Source of the DNA: Lachnospiraceae bacterium | GTDB lineage: Bacteria > Bacillota > Clostridia > Lachnospirales > Lachnospiraceae | Length of the DNA: 64,000 bases | NCBI GenBank assembly: GCA_902363445.1 | Contig: CABJAB010000006.1 | Coordinates: 124,001-188,000 of the forward strand | Reading direction: 5' to 3' | In this document: piece after piece, positions 50,517 to 59,067 of the stretch | Layout of the letters: each line of letters opens with the position of its first letter | Position numbering within the stretch: the stretch's first letter is position 1 | Translations under genes and position numbers: made by a program | The notes under the pieces: generated by a model | Database searches by the model: none | What the model was told of the DNA's origin: nothing | The model's input: only the letters and a program-made list of their open reading frames with translations

Positions 50517-51851
50517 TCAGCCAATCCCTCCGAATAAAATTCCCAGGACATATACCACGAGCGTCAGTCCCACAAAGAGATACTTGGTCACCGGCTCAAA
50601 CCAGCGCCCCAGCTGTTTCTTTCTGCCGAGCTGCACCTGTTCTCTCGCGTATCCCTTCGGGCATACCCAGAAGAACATCACCGCCGCCAGCAGGGCGCCG
50701 AGAGGAATAATATAAATGGACACCACGTCCATCCACTTGCTCACCGCGTCGGCGCTCTCGATGAAAATGCCCACCGCAGCAGCCACAAAAGCCACAATGC
50801 CCACCGCCATCTTCCTGGACATCCGGAACTGCTCCTGAAGGGCTTCGATGGGAGTCTCGAACAGATTCATAAGGGAAGTTATGGCCGCAAACAGCACCGC
50901 CACAAAAAAGATTACGGAAAACAGCCATCCAAAGGGCATCTTCTGAAACACGGCGGGCAGGGTGATGAACATGAGCGGCGGCCCGGCGGAGACATCCAGC
51001 CCGAAGGCAAAGACCGCCGGAATCACCACCATTCCCGCCAGCAGCGCGGCACAGGTATCAAATATCGCCACATTCCTGCCGCAGCTCACCACGTCCGCAT
51101 CCTTTTTCAGATAACTTCCATAGACTATTGTCCCGGAGCCTGCCAGGGACAGAGAGAAAAAGGCCTGCCCCAGGGCGTAGACCCATGTCTTCACATCCGC
51201 CAGTGATTCCCATCTTGGAATGAACAGATAGCGGTAGCCCTCCGAGGCGCCCTCAAGTGTAAAAACGCGAACCAGAAGAATCACAAAAAACACAAAGAAG
51301 GCCGGCATCATGACCTTGTTCATTTTTTCAATTCCTCTGGATACGCCAAACAACATGATAGCAAAGGTAATGGCAAGCCCCAGCATATGCCATCCAATGC
51401 TGCCGAAATTTCCGGCCAGGGCGCCAAAGTACGCTCCCATGTCCCCAATTTTCCCCAGGTTTCCGGCCACAGCTCCGCACAGATATTTTAAAAACCAGCC
51501 TACTACTACCGAATATCCGATGGCGATTCCCAGGGAACCGATTACAGGAATCAAGCCAATCAGCTTTCCTCCCCTTTTCCCCCGCAGCTTCATGGCCTTT
51601 TCAAAGGCCCCCGCGGGGCCTGTCCCCATGGAACGGCCGAAAGCCATTTCACCGATCACGCCGGAAAAGCCCAATAACACTACAAAAATAAAATACGGAA
51701 TCAGAAAAGCCGCTCCGCCAAATTTTCCTGTCCGGTATGGGAACATCCAGATATTTCCCATTCCCACCGCAGAGCCGACACAGGCCACGATAAAACCCAT
51801 CCTGCTGCGGAACGCGTCTCTCCCCGGAATCTCCTCTTTTTTCTTTTTCAT
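50517..51851 (-). CDS. Sodium-dependent transporter, NSS (SNF) family
   Basis: A 444-residue membrane protein with about 11-12 helices. The N-terminal signature RMGFIVACVGSAVGMGNIWMFPY with the sodium/substrate sites of LeuT-type carriers, GFSGVIGEMAFGR, and SLSLAGSGTIVYGSYLKKD (TM6 region) are clear. It imports an amino acid or related amine with Na+. The ribosome binding site is weak (GGGGTAGAGTT). Its start codon is 63 bp from the right end of repeat copy E, whose outward promoter-like sequence (51914-51941) may drive it. Substrate unknown. Confidence 0.92.
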   Translation of the reverse strand: MKKKKEEIPGRDAFRSRMGFIVACVGSAVGMGNIWMFPYRTGKFGGAAFLIPYFIFVVLLGFSGVIGEMAFGRSMGTGPAGAFEKAMKLRGKRGGKLIGLIPVIGSLGIAIGYSVVVGWFLKYLCGAVAGNLGKIGDMGAYFGALAGNFGSIGWHMLGLAITFAIMLFGVSRGIEKMNKVMMPAFFVFFVILLVRVFTLEGASEGYRYLFIPRWESLADVKTWVYALGQAFFSLSLAGSGTIVYGSYLKKDADVVSCGRNVAIFDTCAALLAGMVVIPAVFAFGLDVSAGPPLMFITLPAVFQKMPFGWLFSVIFFVAVLFAAITSLMNLFETPIEALQEQFRMSRKMAVGIVAFVAAAVGIFIESADAVSKWMDVVSIYIIPLGALLAAVMFFWVCPKGYAREQVQLGRKKQLGRWFEPVTKYLFVGLTLVVYVLGILFGGIG

Positions 51852-51913
51852 AACTCTACCCCATTTCCATTCTCATTGCCAAACTGCCATCCAAATATGG
51901 CCGAATTCACTAA

Positions 51914-52452
51914 ATCATACCTTTGAATACCTTTTAAACAAGTTTTTTTGTCTGATTCATAAGTCAAGAGGAAATCCGATTCCATCCAGGCGGCTCGCTG
52001 GCAGACGTAACCAGGATCTTTACGGCCTCCAGTCGGTTCTTTCCAACTGACATGGATAAATCAATATTTTTCCATGTCAGATTCCAATAAAAACCTGCAT
52101 GAGATTCGGTTTTTACCTCCCTGCGGCCGGGAAGATCCTGCTAACGCCCTGACGGCGCTCACCTTACGATGGAATCGGATTATTCCTCTTGCTCTTTCTT
52201 CCGCGCCGAAATAAGCTCTCATTCGTTTTAAAAGCCATAGGGGCGGTCCACCGCGGCCCGCAGCCTTTAGGCGTGCGGGCCGTGTGGATATCCGATTCTT
52301 TTCTGGAATCTAAGAAATGAAATTTGTCCAGTACAGTGCGGCAGGCAGGGCATCGCCAGCGAGCCGAAATCGTGACGGTCCGGAACTTCTGCCGATGTCT
52401 AACTAGAATTTGATTGAAACTTATTAAATATGATTCCAAAAAGTATTTTGTA
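51914..52452 (-). repeat. Mosaic intergenic repeat, copy E (about 540 bp, inverted)
   Basis: Reverse-strand orientation: left end at 52452 (ACAAAATACTTTTTGGAATC), CGGCTCGCTGGCGATGCC, CTGCCTGCCGCAC, GATTCCAGAAAAG, a GCGGGCCGCGGTGGACCGCC block shared with copy B, CCATCGTAAGGTGAGCGCC, a TGACATGGA/TCCATGTCA hairpin (52048-52079), CTGCCAGCGAGCCGCC, and right end. It lacks the two-hairpin central module of copies A-C. Its right end has TTGTTT (51936-51941), 16 bp, TATGAT (51914-51919) directed at the NSS transporter gene. Confidence 0.86.
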
Positions 52453-52534
52453 TTTTTACATCGCCGCTAAAATCTTAACAGATAAACGCCTCTTTGACAA
52501 TCGATTTTTCTCCTGGTCTTATCCGCGCAAACAA

Positions 52535-52564
52535 CGGAGCGGCATCAAAAACGATGCCGCTCCG
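52535..52564. terminator. Terminator of the CBS-domain gene
   Basis: A perfect 12-bp stem CGGAGCGGCATC (52535-52546) / GATGCCGCTCCG (52553-52564) with a six-base loop; the coding (reverse) strand continues TTGTTTG. It is 40 bp after the stop codon. Confidence 0.75.
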
Positions 52565-52603
52565 CCGCCGGGAAAATCCCCCGTATCCCCTGTCCTCCGG
52601 GGA

Positions 52604-53014
52604 CTATTCACATTTAACCATATGTTCATAACAATAATGGATGATATCCTTCCGTTTTACGATCCCGATAAAGATATCATTATCGTCCACCACCGGAACG
52701 AAATTCTGATTCATGACCTTTTCCATCAGGTCCTCCATTTTCGCATTTACGGACACGGCCGCGGTCTTCTTTTTCCGCCTGATGTTCATAATGCGGACAT
52801 TCTCTGCCTCACGTATGTTCAGGTCCCAGTCCTCCTTCACATACCAGAGCAAATCTCCCTCCGTAATAGTGCCTGCGTATCTGCCGTCCCGGCTGACGAC
52901 CGGCACCTCGGAAAATCGATGGTACTCCATCTTTTCAATGGTCTGCCGAAGAGTATAGTCTTCATACACAAATTCCACATCACTTTTGGGAGTCAGGAAA
53001 AACAATATGTTCAT
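52604..53014 (-). CDS. CBS-domain protein
   Basis: A 136-residue protein made of two CBS motifs. The first (about 14-60) has YTLRQTIEKMEYHRFSEVPVVS and GRYAGTITEGDLLWYV; the second (about 80-136) has NAKMEDLMEKVMNQNFVPVVD and DIFIGIVKRKDIIHYCY. CBS pairs bind adenine nucleotides and regulate partner proteins; as a free-standing unit its partner is unknown. GGAG is six bases from ATG 53014. Confidence 0.9.
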   Translation of the reverse strand: MNILFFLTPKSDVEFVYEDYTLRQTIEKMEYHRFSEVPVVSRDGRYAGTITEGDLLWYVKEDWDLNIREAENVRIMNIRRKKKTAAVSVNAKMEDLMEKVMNQNFVPVVDDNDIFIGIVKRKDIIHYCYEHMVKCE

Positions 53015-53125
53015 GGACATCTCCCTCCCGCCGGCTTCCCGGCAGTTCTCTCGGTATCCATAGTACCATATTCTTCCCTAACTTTCCAGTCTCTCCCTTC
53101 GGATTTTAGAAAAGATTAAGAAGTT

Positions 53126-53320
53126 TCAGGATTTACTCAGCTCTCTTTTTTTCTTCGTCATCAGACCCCCGATACGTCCGGATTCTTTCGCTGAAAGACA
53201 TCTCCAGCCTCCGTCTAACACCTTCTGATAAACGCCGATCTCATCGGCGATCTCCAGCTTTAATTTCTCTTCCGGCGTCAGGTTTTCCAAGTCGATCGGC
53301 TTATCTTTTTTCTTTCCCAT
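53126..53320 (-). CDS. Small acid-soluble spore protein, alpha/beta (SspF-like) type
   Basis: A 64-residue protein. After a Lys/Asp-rich start (MGKKKDKPIDLENLTPEEKL) it has KLEIADEIGVYQKVLDGGWRCLSAKESGRIGGLM, matching the pattern of alpha/beta SASPs: ExAxELG, then a GW turn, then GRIGG and a basic tail. The KVLDGGW spacing is nearest to SspF. These proteins coat and protect spore DNA, so the organism sporulates. AAAGGAG lies about 10 bases before ATG 53320. Start chosen accordingly; the longer frame upstream has no site. Confidence 0.8.
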   Translation of the reverse strand: MGKKKDKPIDLENLTPEEKLKLEIADEIGVYQKVLDGGWRCLSAKESGRIGGLMTKKKRELSKS

Positions 53321-53403
53321 AAAAACAATGCTCCTTTCCCCCTGTCCTCCAGGGCTACTTAGAGCATCGCCGTTTTTCAAAAAAATATTCAGGCCTTCCT
53401 ATA

Positions 53404-53595
53404 CTAATTTTCCGGATTCTGCGGCATGATCACAGCCGCTATAAAATACGCCAGGATACCGGCGCCCGTACAGCCGAAAAGCGCCCAAACCACACGGATG
53501 ATCGTAGCGTCAACGCCGAAATACTCCCCGATACCGCCGCATACGCCCAGCAGCATCCTGTCTCTTACAGAACGGTATAATCTTTTTGGTTCCAT
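53404..53595 (-). CDS. PspC-domain membrane protein
   Basis: A 63-residue protein: KRLYRSVRDRMLLGVCGGIGEYFGVDATIIRVVWALF carries the PspC signature (GVCGGIAEYFG) followed by one hydrophobic membrane segment (about 30-55). PspC proteins act in envelope-stress responses. AGGAGG precedes the ATG. It lies next to the PadR/DUF1700/DUF4097 cassette, which also relates to envelope functions and may share its control. Confidence 0.9.
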   Translation of the reverse strand: MEPKRLYRSVRDRMLLGVCGGIGEYFGVDATIIRVVWALFGCTGAGILAYFIAAVIMPQNPEN

Positions 53596-53660
53596 GCTCT
53601 ATTCCTCCTATAAGCATACTTTGGGCTTCTCACCCATTCTACTTCAAATTTGCTATGAAC

Positions 53661-54353
53661 TCAATCATTTTCAGTAAAAGCAAACTCAATGCTTCCAGCG
53701 TCACAGGAAAGCGACATCTTCTTTTCCGCGCCATAGGATACATTATCCCGGTTGAATACGCCGCCGCACTCATAGGTTCCCACCGTAACGCTTCCCAGGT
53801 TGCAGTCAATGCTCAGATTAAAATCTTCATCTCTCCCGTCCAGGAACCCGCTCACGCCGCCGGCCTGACATTCCGCGGAGATCTCCTTCGACACGTCTGC
53901 CGCAAAGTCCACAGATCCTGCCTGAACATCGATATCCATCGTCTCACAGGAAATCCGTTCAATCTCCACCGCGCCGGCCTGCACGTCTATTTCCACATGC
54001 TCCAGACGGACCCCCCTTGGAATCGTAATATGGACTTCACCCAGGGTGGATTTCAGATAGACACCGTCATCGTTGACATAAAATCCGCCAATGGAGGTGC
54101 CGTTTTCGTGCTTTTCCGCCTCCTCCAGCGTCCAGGTGCCGTTTTCGACGGTACTTTTAAAATGTTCTCCGGCCGTCGACGCAGTGATCGCAAAGGCATC
54201 GCCTTCCTCTACGATAATGCTGCCCGCCTTCACTTTGAGACAAACATTCCGGATATCGCCTTCTATGATCTGATTCCTCTCCACCAGTTCCCAGTCATAT
54301 CGGTCATGCGGATGATATCCCCGGAAGCCCATGGCCCAGCTGACGGACATCAT
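53661..54353 (-). CDS. DUF4097-family protein, 5' end uncertain
   Basis: A 230-residue frame whose body (from about residue 30) is the DUF4097 beta-solenoid-like repeat: short repeated turns IIVEEGDAFAITASTA, VEIDVQAGAVEIERI, MDIDVQAGSVDFAAD, AECQAGGVSGFL. The frame continues upstream of ATG 54353 to a stop at 54458 and encodes a convincing membrane segment (ALVCLWICGISFLVGVLMM) but has no ATG, GTG or TTG there; ATG 54353 has no ribosome binding site. Either a non-standard start, frameshifting from DUF1700, or a one-base change is involved. A surface or membrane sensor role is inferred from the family. Confidence 0.78.
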   Translation of the reverse strand: MMSVSWAMGFRGYHPHDRYDWELVERNQIIEGDIRNVCLKVKAGSIIVEEGDAFAITASTAGEHFKSTVENGTWTLEEAEKHENGTSIGGFYVNDDGVYLKSTLGEVHITIPRGVRLEHVEIDVQAGAVEIERISCETMDIDVQAGSVDFAADVSKEISAECQAGGVSGFLDGRDEDFNLSIDCNLGSVTVGTYECGGVFNRDNVSYGAEKKMSLSCDAGSIEFAFTEND

Positions 54354-55221
54354 GAGAACGCCGACCAGAAAAGATATCCCACAGATCCACAGACATACTA
54401 ATGCCGGGCACCGCTTTTCCGCAGAACAGAACGGACAGCCATGTAAAAAACATCCCTATCGACAACAGCACCAGTCCCGCGCCGCATATCATGATTCCCG
54501 CGATCGGATAGATCAAAAGCTTCGCGATTCCTACACCGATCAGTATCACGCTCACTACCAGAAGCACGGCCGCGACCAGGATCACTGCCAGAGCCACTCC
54601 GCCGACGCCGCAGACGACCACTGCGGCAGCTCCGAACGCCACGCCGGCTCCACCGATCAGGAACGGTGATATCATCAAAAGCCCTAATATCATGAGAATC
54701 CACATCAGCACGCTGAAACGGCGCCTGACCGGGCGTCTGTCCTGCCGTTCTTCCCTGTAGGTCTGATGATACGTATCGTTTTCATGCTCCTGAAAACTTT
54801 CCCGCCATGTATCCTCACCCTGATCAGTCTTTTCTTCTTCCATATACCGATAAGAGGCGTCCTGATAATCCTCCTGCTGAGAATAAACGCTTTCTTCCCG
54901 GCTGTCATTTTTATCTTCTATCGTGTCTTTTCTGCAGTGCTCCGGCGGCACCACTTCATATTGGGGACTGCGGTAGCGCTCATTCCGATAACCGGCTTCC
55001 GTGTATTCCGCATCCTGATTTTCGTATCCGTTCCGCGCTCCCTCCCGGATGATCGCGGCTATCTTTTCCGGCCGGCCAAGCTCTGAAATCACCTGAGCTT
55101 CGTTTTCCACTCCGGCATCGTCAAAATAATCCTCATAATATTGAAGGGCTTCTTCCTTTTCCTCATCCGGTACGTCCTGTAAAAGATATGCCAGCTCCTT
55201 CATATATTCTGCCCTGTTCAT
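54304..55221 (-). CDS. DUF1700-family membrane protein
   Basis: A 305-residue protein. Residues 1-60 (NRAEYMKELAYLLQDVPDEEKEEALQYYEDYFDDAG) are the DUF1700/HAAS helical domain; 65-155 is a charged, Tyr/Asp/Glu-rich linker; from about 165 there are four or so hydrophobic segments (MWILMILGLLMISPFLIGGAGVA). The last 35 residues read through the start region of the DUF4097 gene in another frame and are poor in hydrophobic residues. AGGAGG precedes ATG 55221. Member of the PadR-DUF1700-DUF4097 operon common in Firmicutes. Confidence 0.85.
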   Translation of the reverse strand: MNRAEYMKELAYLLQDVPDEEKEEALQYYEDYFDDAGVENEAQVISELGRPEKIAAIIREGARNGYENQDAEYTEAGYRNERYRSPQYEVVPPEHCRKDTIEDKNDSREESVYSQQEDYQDASYRYMEEEKTDQGEDTWRESFQEHENDTYHQTYREERQDRRPVRRRFSVLMWILMILGLLMISPFLIGGAGVAFGAAAVVVCGVGGVALAVILVAAVLLVVSVILIGVGIAKLLIYPIAGIMICGAGLVLLSIGMFFTWLSVLFCGKAVPGISMSVDLWDIFSGRRSHDVRQLGHGLPGISSA

Positions 55222-55223
55222 AT

Positions 55224-55538
55224 TCACACCTCCTGAAGGATCATTGATATTTTGCTGGAATATTGCCGCCATTCCCCTTTATAGAGATTGAGCTGGGCAT
55301 CTCCCTTCGATGTCACTTTATAATATCTTCGATTCCTGCCCCCGTATTCCTTGTCATAGACCTCCAGGCACTCATCCTTTTGAAGCCTCCTGAGCACCGG
55401 ATACAGCGTTGACTCCGATATGTCAATGGCTTCCCGGACTTCCTGGGTGATCTTATACCCATAAGTCCCGTCCTGGTCTCTGGAGACGACTGCCAGCACA
55501 ATGGCATCCAGGAGAGCGGCACCTGTATTAAATACCAT
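55224..55538 (-). CDS. PadR-family transcriptional regulator
   Basis: A 104-residue PadR protein of the short (subfamily 2) type: LDAIVLAVVSRDQDGTYGYKITQEV, ISESTLYPVLRRLQKDECLEVY (recognition helix, about 38-58), and the wing NRRYYKVTSKGDAQLNLY. It probably represses its own operon with DUF1700 and DUF4097. AAGGAG is 8 bases from the ATG; the DUF1700 gene follows after two bases. Operator candidates are at 55562 and 55596. Confidence 0.93.
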   Translation of the reverse strand: MVFNTGAALLDAIVLAVVSRDQDGTYGYKITQEVREAIDISESTLYPVLRRLQKDECLEVYDKEYGGRNRRYYKVTSKGDAQLNLYKGEWRQYSSKISMILQEV

Positions 55539-55561
55539 GCGACCAACTCCTTATCTGTAAT

Positions 55562-55614
55562 ATATAATATTGTTTCTTGATTAATACTATATATCATATA
55601 ATATTGTTTGTCAA
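55562..55614 (-). promoter_or_regulatory. Promoter and candidate PadR operators
   Basis: Reverse strand -35 TTGACA (55609-55614), 17-bp spacer, -10 TATAGT (55586-55591). Two identical 14-bp direct repeats ATATAATATTGTTT (55562-55575 and 55596-55609) flank the -10 box, suiting autoregulation by PadR. Confidence 0.75.
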
Positions 55615-55662
55615 CAACTAATAATAAATTATATGCCGCGTTTTCTCAGAAAGACACAATAA

Positions 55663-55691
55663 CGGCCGGAAGGACTGAATCCTTCCGGCCG
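55663..55691. terminator. Terminator of the C39-like gene
   Basis: A perfect 12-bp GC-rich stem CGGCCGGAAGGA / TCCTTCCGGCCG with loop CTGAA, seven bases after the stop of the reverse-strand C39-like gene; the coding strand continues with TTATTGTG. Confidence 0.78.
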
Positions 55692-55697
55692 CGCAGG

Positions 55698-56786
55698 TCA
55701 TATCTGTGAAAACTTCTCTTCAATCTTCCGGTCTTTACTTCTGACAGAATAGGACCAGATATTCTTTATCTGATATTCCAAATCTGAATAGGACCATTTC
55801 ATTCCGCTCCGCTTTGGGCTATTGGGATCATGGACCAGGAGCTCATCTCCCTCCCGTCCATATATAACGATAAAGTGCCCGTTCGCCGTAAAATCCCCCG
55901 GCCGCATGCTGCAGATCAGCGGACGCCCCGCATCCAGCTCTCTGAATACCGCCTCCTTGCTCAATGAAATCGTATTCGACTGGAGTCCCAGTTCTTCTGC
56001 GCCGGTTCCCATCAGCTCCCAGCTGGTGCCTACGTTTTCCAGATAAAAACCGTTACTTTCGCTGTACGCAGCCATTACCTTCGGATTCATAGCCGTGTCT
56101 CCCGTCAATCCCACATAAACCATAGACAGACAGGTGGGGCCGCATCCGCTGAGGGCCAGAAGGTCGTCTCCATATTTCCAGTATCCCCACCGCTTGTCCC
56201 ACTGGATGAAAAGAGGAATCTCCCCTTCGGCCAATTCTCCTGACAGATCAATGACCGCCTCTTTATTCTTTTCTTCCGGATAAGAATAGACGAAATCCAA
56301 TGCTTCCGGGGAGCTTTCCATTAAAGACACCAGATATTCCGGATACTCTTCCGGGTGATCCAGCACATAGGCCCTTTTTTCCTCGTCACTCATCTCCGAA
56401 TCCTGTTCGCTCGCCGTAGACATAAACCCGCTCCGTGACATTCCCGACTCTCCGGGCAATGAATCATCCGTCCTTCCCAGTGTTTTGCTCCCAGCCGGCG
56501 CCGTCAGCCTTCCCGCGAGGAAAGAACCGGTACAAAGGACGAAAGCTCCGAAGACAAGCCCGATTCGTTTTCTTATCCTTTGATTTCTTCTCATGCGCTT
56601 TTTTTCTTCCAGCCTGGAAGTGTCAAGGCGGCCTGCCGGTCTCCGGCCCGATACCTTATACGTCCCTGTATCGGCTCTTCTTCCGCTCCCGCCTCTTTCT
56701 TTGCCGGAGCTTTTCTTTCCCGCTGTGTATCGTTCCCCCGTATTCTGCCACCTGGGAGGCTCTTTTCCCGTGGTCATTTGATTCAT
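55698..56786 (-). CDS. C39-like peptidase family membrane-anchored protein
   Basis: A 362-residue protein with a long basic cytoplasmic N-terminus (1-75), one membrane segment (about 77-95), an acidic linker, and from about 170 a papain-like C39_2 domain: catalytic Cys in ALSGCGPTCLSMVYVGL (about 214), His in TANGHFIVIYG (about 310) and Asp in LLVHDPNSPK. Unlike bacteriocin exporters it has no ABC modules. The catalytic domain should face outward and cut peptides or cell-wall links; target unknown. AAAGGAG gives start 56786. Confidence 0.85.
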   Translation of the reverse strand: MNQMTTGKEPPRWQNTGERYTAGKKSSGKERGGSGRRADTGTYKVSGRRPAGRLDTSRLEEKKRMRRNQRIRKRIGLVFGAFVLCTGSFLAGRLTAPAGSKTLGRTDDSLPGESGMSRSGFMSTASEQDSEMSDEEKRAYVLDHPEEYPEYLVSLMESSPEALDFVYSYPEEKNKEAVIDLSGELAEGEIPLFIQWDKRWGYWKYGDDLLALSGCGPTCLSMVYVGLTGDTAMNPKVMAAYSESNGFYLENVGTSWELMGTGAEELGLQSNTISLSKEAVFRELDAGRPLICSMRPGDFTANGHFIVIYGREGDELLVHDPNSPKRSGMKWSYSDLEYQIKNIWSYSVRSKDRKIEEKFSQI

Positions 56787-56916
56787 GAGCGTCTCCTTTG
56801 CTTTTTCATCCAAACTCTTATCTTAGTATACATAAGAATTCTTGTGCAAACATGAATCAAATCTGAAGATTTCCGAAAAAAAAGTAAAGAATTGTCGGAT
56901 GTGGCTCCGGATTCAC

Positions 56917-58140
56917 TTACGGCTGGCGGTATTCAGACAAAAACCTTGCCAGCCGGCCGGCGGCGCTCCTGAGCTCCTCGACCCTGGGAAGGTATACCAC
57001 GCGGAAATGATCTGGCTCCTTCCAGTTGAATCCGCCTCCGTGCACCAAAAGCACCTTTTCAGAACGCAGGAAATCTAGCACGAACTGCTCGTCGTCGTGA
57101 ATATTGAATTTCTTCACGTCTATTTTGGGGAAAATATAAAACGCCGCCTTGGGCTTCACTGCCGTTATGCCGGGAATATCGTTGAGCGCATTGTATATAA
57201 ACTCCCTCTGCTCATAAATCCGTCCTCCCGGCAGTAAAAGCTCATCCACATTTTCCTGCTGGTAGCCTCCGAGGGCTGTCTGTACTACCATCTGTGCCGG
57301 AACATTGGCGCAGAGCCTCATGGAGGACAGCATGTTCAGCCCCTCGATATATCCTTTGGCTCTTTTCTTATCTCCGCTGAGCGTCATCCAGCCGCTCCGG
57401 AATCCCGCGATCCGGTGGGATTTGGAAAGGCCGTTGAAGGTCACGCACATCAGATCCGGCGCCAGTGACGCGATCGAAACATGTGTCTCTCCATCCATCA
57501 CAAGGCGGTCATAGATCTCGTCGGCAAACAAGATCAATTCATGACGCCTGGCGATCTCCACGATCCGTTCCAAAAGCTCTTTGGGATACAGAGCGCCGGT
57601 GGGATTATTGGGATTGATGATCACAAGCCCCTTCGTCCGGTCCGTGATCTTCTTTTCCATATCATCCAGATCCGGGTACCAGTCCGCCGATTCATCGCAG
57701 ATATAATGCACCGGCCGGCCGCCGGCCAGATTGGCGGCCGCCGTCCAAAGAGGATAGTCCGGAGAGGGAATCAGGATCTCATCCCCGTCATCCAAAAGCC
57801 CCTGCATGGACATGGTGATCAGCTCACTGACGCCGTTTCCCACATAGATGTCCTCCATGGTCACATTGGGGATCTTCTTTATCCTGCAGTACTGCATAAT
57901 GGCCTTTCTGGCGCCGAAGACCCCCTTCGAATCGGAATAGCCCTGTGCCTCCCGCAGTCTGGTCTGCATATCATGGATGACCTCATCCGGCGCCTGGAAT
58001 CCAAAAGGAGCCGGATTTCCGATATTCAGCTTCAAAATATCGATATTCTCGGCGATCATCCGGTTAGCCTCGTCGACCACCGGTCCCCGCACATCGTAAC
58101 AGACATTGTCAAGCTTTTTTGATTTTTCAAACGTCCTCAT
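56917..58140 (-). CDS. Pyridoxal-phosphate aminotransferase, alanine (AlaA/AlaT) type
   Basis: A 407-residue class I aminotransferase. It reads RTFEKSKKLDNVCYDVRGPV at the start, has LNIGNPAPFGFQAP (about 37), EDIYVGNGVSELITMSMQ (about 98), INPNNPTGALY (about 170), DEIYDRLVMDGE and the PLP lysine in FNGLSKSHRIAGFRSGWM (about 235). This fits E. coli AlaA/YfbQ, which makes alanine from pyruvate and glutamate. AAAGGAGAG precedes ATG 58140; an in-frame TTG two codons earlier is unlikely. Confidence 0.93.
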   Translation of the reverse strand: MRTFEKSKKLDNVCYDVRGPVVDEANRMIAENIDILKLNIGNPAPFGFQAPDEVIHDMQTRLREAQGYSDSKGVFGARKAIMQYCRIKKIPNVTMEDIYVGNGVSELITMSMQGLLDDGDEILIPSPDYPLWTAAANLAGGRPVHYICDESADWYPDLDDMEKKITDRTKGLVIINPNNPTGALYPKELLERIVEIARRHELILFADEIYDRLVMDGETHVSIASLAPDLMCVTFNGLSKSHRIAGFRSGWMTLSGDKKRAKGYIEGLNMLSSMRLCANVPAQMVVQTALGGYQQENVDELLLPGGRIYEQREFIYNALNDIPGITAVKPKAAFYIFPKIDVKKFNIHDDEQFVLDFLRSEKVLLVHGGGFNWKEPDHFRVVYLPRVEELRSAAGRLARFLSEYRQP

Positions 58141-58172
58141 AGTCAATCTCTCCTTTTCTATTCTGTTCTTCT

Positions 58173-59012
58173 CTACTGCTGTATCCTCTCTGAATTATCC
58201 GCCGTCTCCTCTTTTTCATCGGGATATTCCAGATATAATTTTCTGGCAAACACAGCCGTTATCACCATGACCGCCAGAATCAGGAATTCTGTTAAAAATA
58301 CGTTGGTCAGTATCCCCTTCTGGTAAAGTCCCGCGAACATGTCGCTGAAAGCGTGGATTCCGATCGCCGCCGGAAGCAGCCATTTTTTTCCGCACCGGGC
58401 GGCGCCGTAAACCAATACCGAAAGGCTCAGATGAAGCCCCATGGCGACCAGTCTTTCCAGAAAGGACAGCAGATAGATCCAGGCCGGCTGCGACGCGATG
58501 GATTCCGCGGCGTTCCGCACAGTATCGGCAGACGCGGCGGGAATCGTCGCGATATATGCGTCTAGCCCCATTTTATTGACTGCAAACGCCAGTGTCATGG
58601 TGCTCACCAGACTGAGCGCCACCAGAAGAGTCTCGATTCCTCCATGTCCCAAACCGTACATAAGGGATACTCTCTTCCCTCTCTCATTTTTCAGCAGCTT
58701 TTTGAAAGCCACAAAGCGTCCGATCTCCTCAAATATACCAGCCGCCAGACCGCCGTATACCGCATAGACCCACCCGTTATTCAAGATCAGATCTCCCGCG
58801 CCCGGCACTCCCAGCACCACCTGATGCAGGATGTTCTCCAGAAAACGGACAAATACAAAGAAAGTCAGCGCTCCTACCAACAGCGGATACAGCTTCTGTC
58901 CCGTCCTCTTTTTCAAAAATACCACTGCAAGAACAGGCGCCAATACCATCCCCGCCAGTGAGACCGCCATACAGAGAACTGAGCTCTGCGGTATCAGAAT
59001 TCCTGAATTCAT
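58173..59012 (-). CDS. YhfC-family intramembrane metalloprotease-like protein
   Basis: A 279-residue protein with about eight membrane helices. The conserved motifs of the YhfC family (related to CAAX/PrsW-like membrane proteases) are present: GIFEEIGRFVAFKKLL (about 92), YGLGHGGIETLLVAL (about 118) and LPAAIGIHAFSDMFAGL (about 218), giving Glu-Glu and two His for a metal site. Substrate unknown. GGAGGA is placed well for ATG 59012 and too close for ATG 59018. 27 bp upstream of the aminotransferase gene and probably cotranscribed with it. Confidence 0.88.
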   Translation of the reverse strand: MNSGILIPQSSVLCMAVSLAGMVLAPVLAVVFLKKRTGQKLYPLLVGALTFFVFVRFLENILHQVVLGVPGAGDLILNNGWVYAVYGGLAAGIFEEIGRFVAFKKLLKNERGKRVSLMYGLGHGGIETLLVALSLVSTMTLAFAVNKMGLDAYIATIPAASADTVRNAAESIASQPAWIYLLSFLERLVAMGLHLSLSVLVYGAARCGKKWLLPAAIGIHAFSDMFAGLYQKGILTNVFLTEFLILAVMVITAVFARKLYLEYPDEKEETADNSERIQQ

Positions 59013-59067
59013 ATACATTTCCTCCGTCCGTGTTTTCCACGTCTTTTATGTGATCGCCTGCCGCCCG

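Noticed and set aside
14711..52452. Interpretation of the repeats as a CRISPR array or insertion sequences
   Set aside because: The units are long, widely spaced and lack regular spacers; no transposase gene is present in or near any copy.
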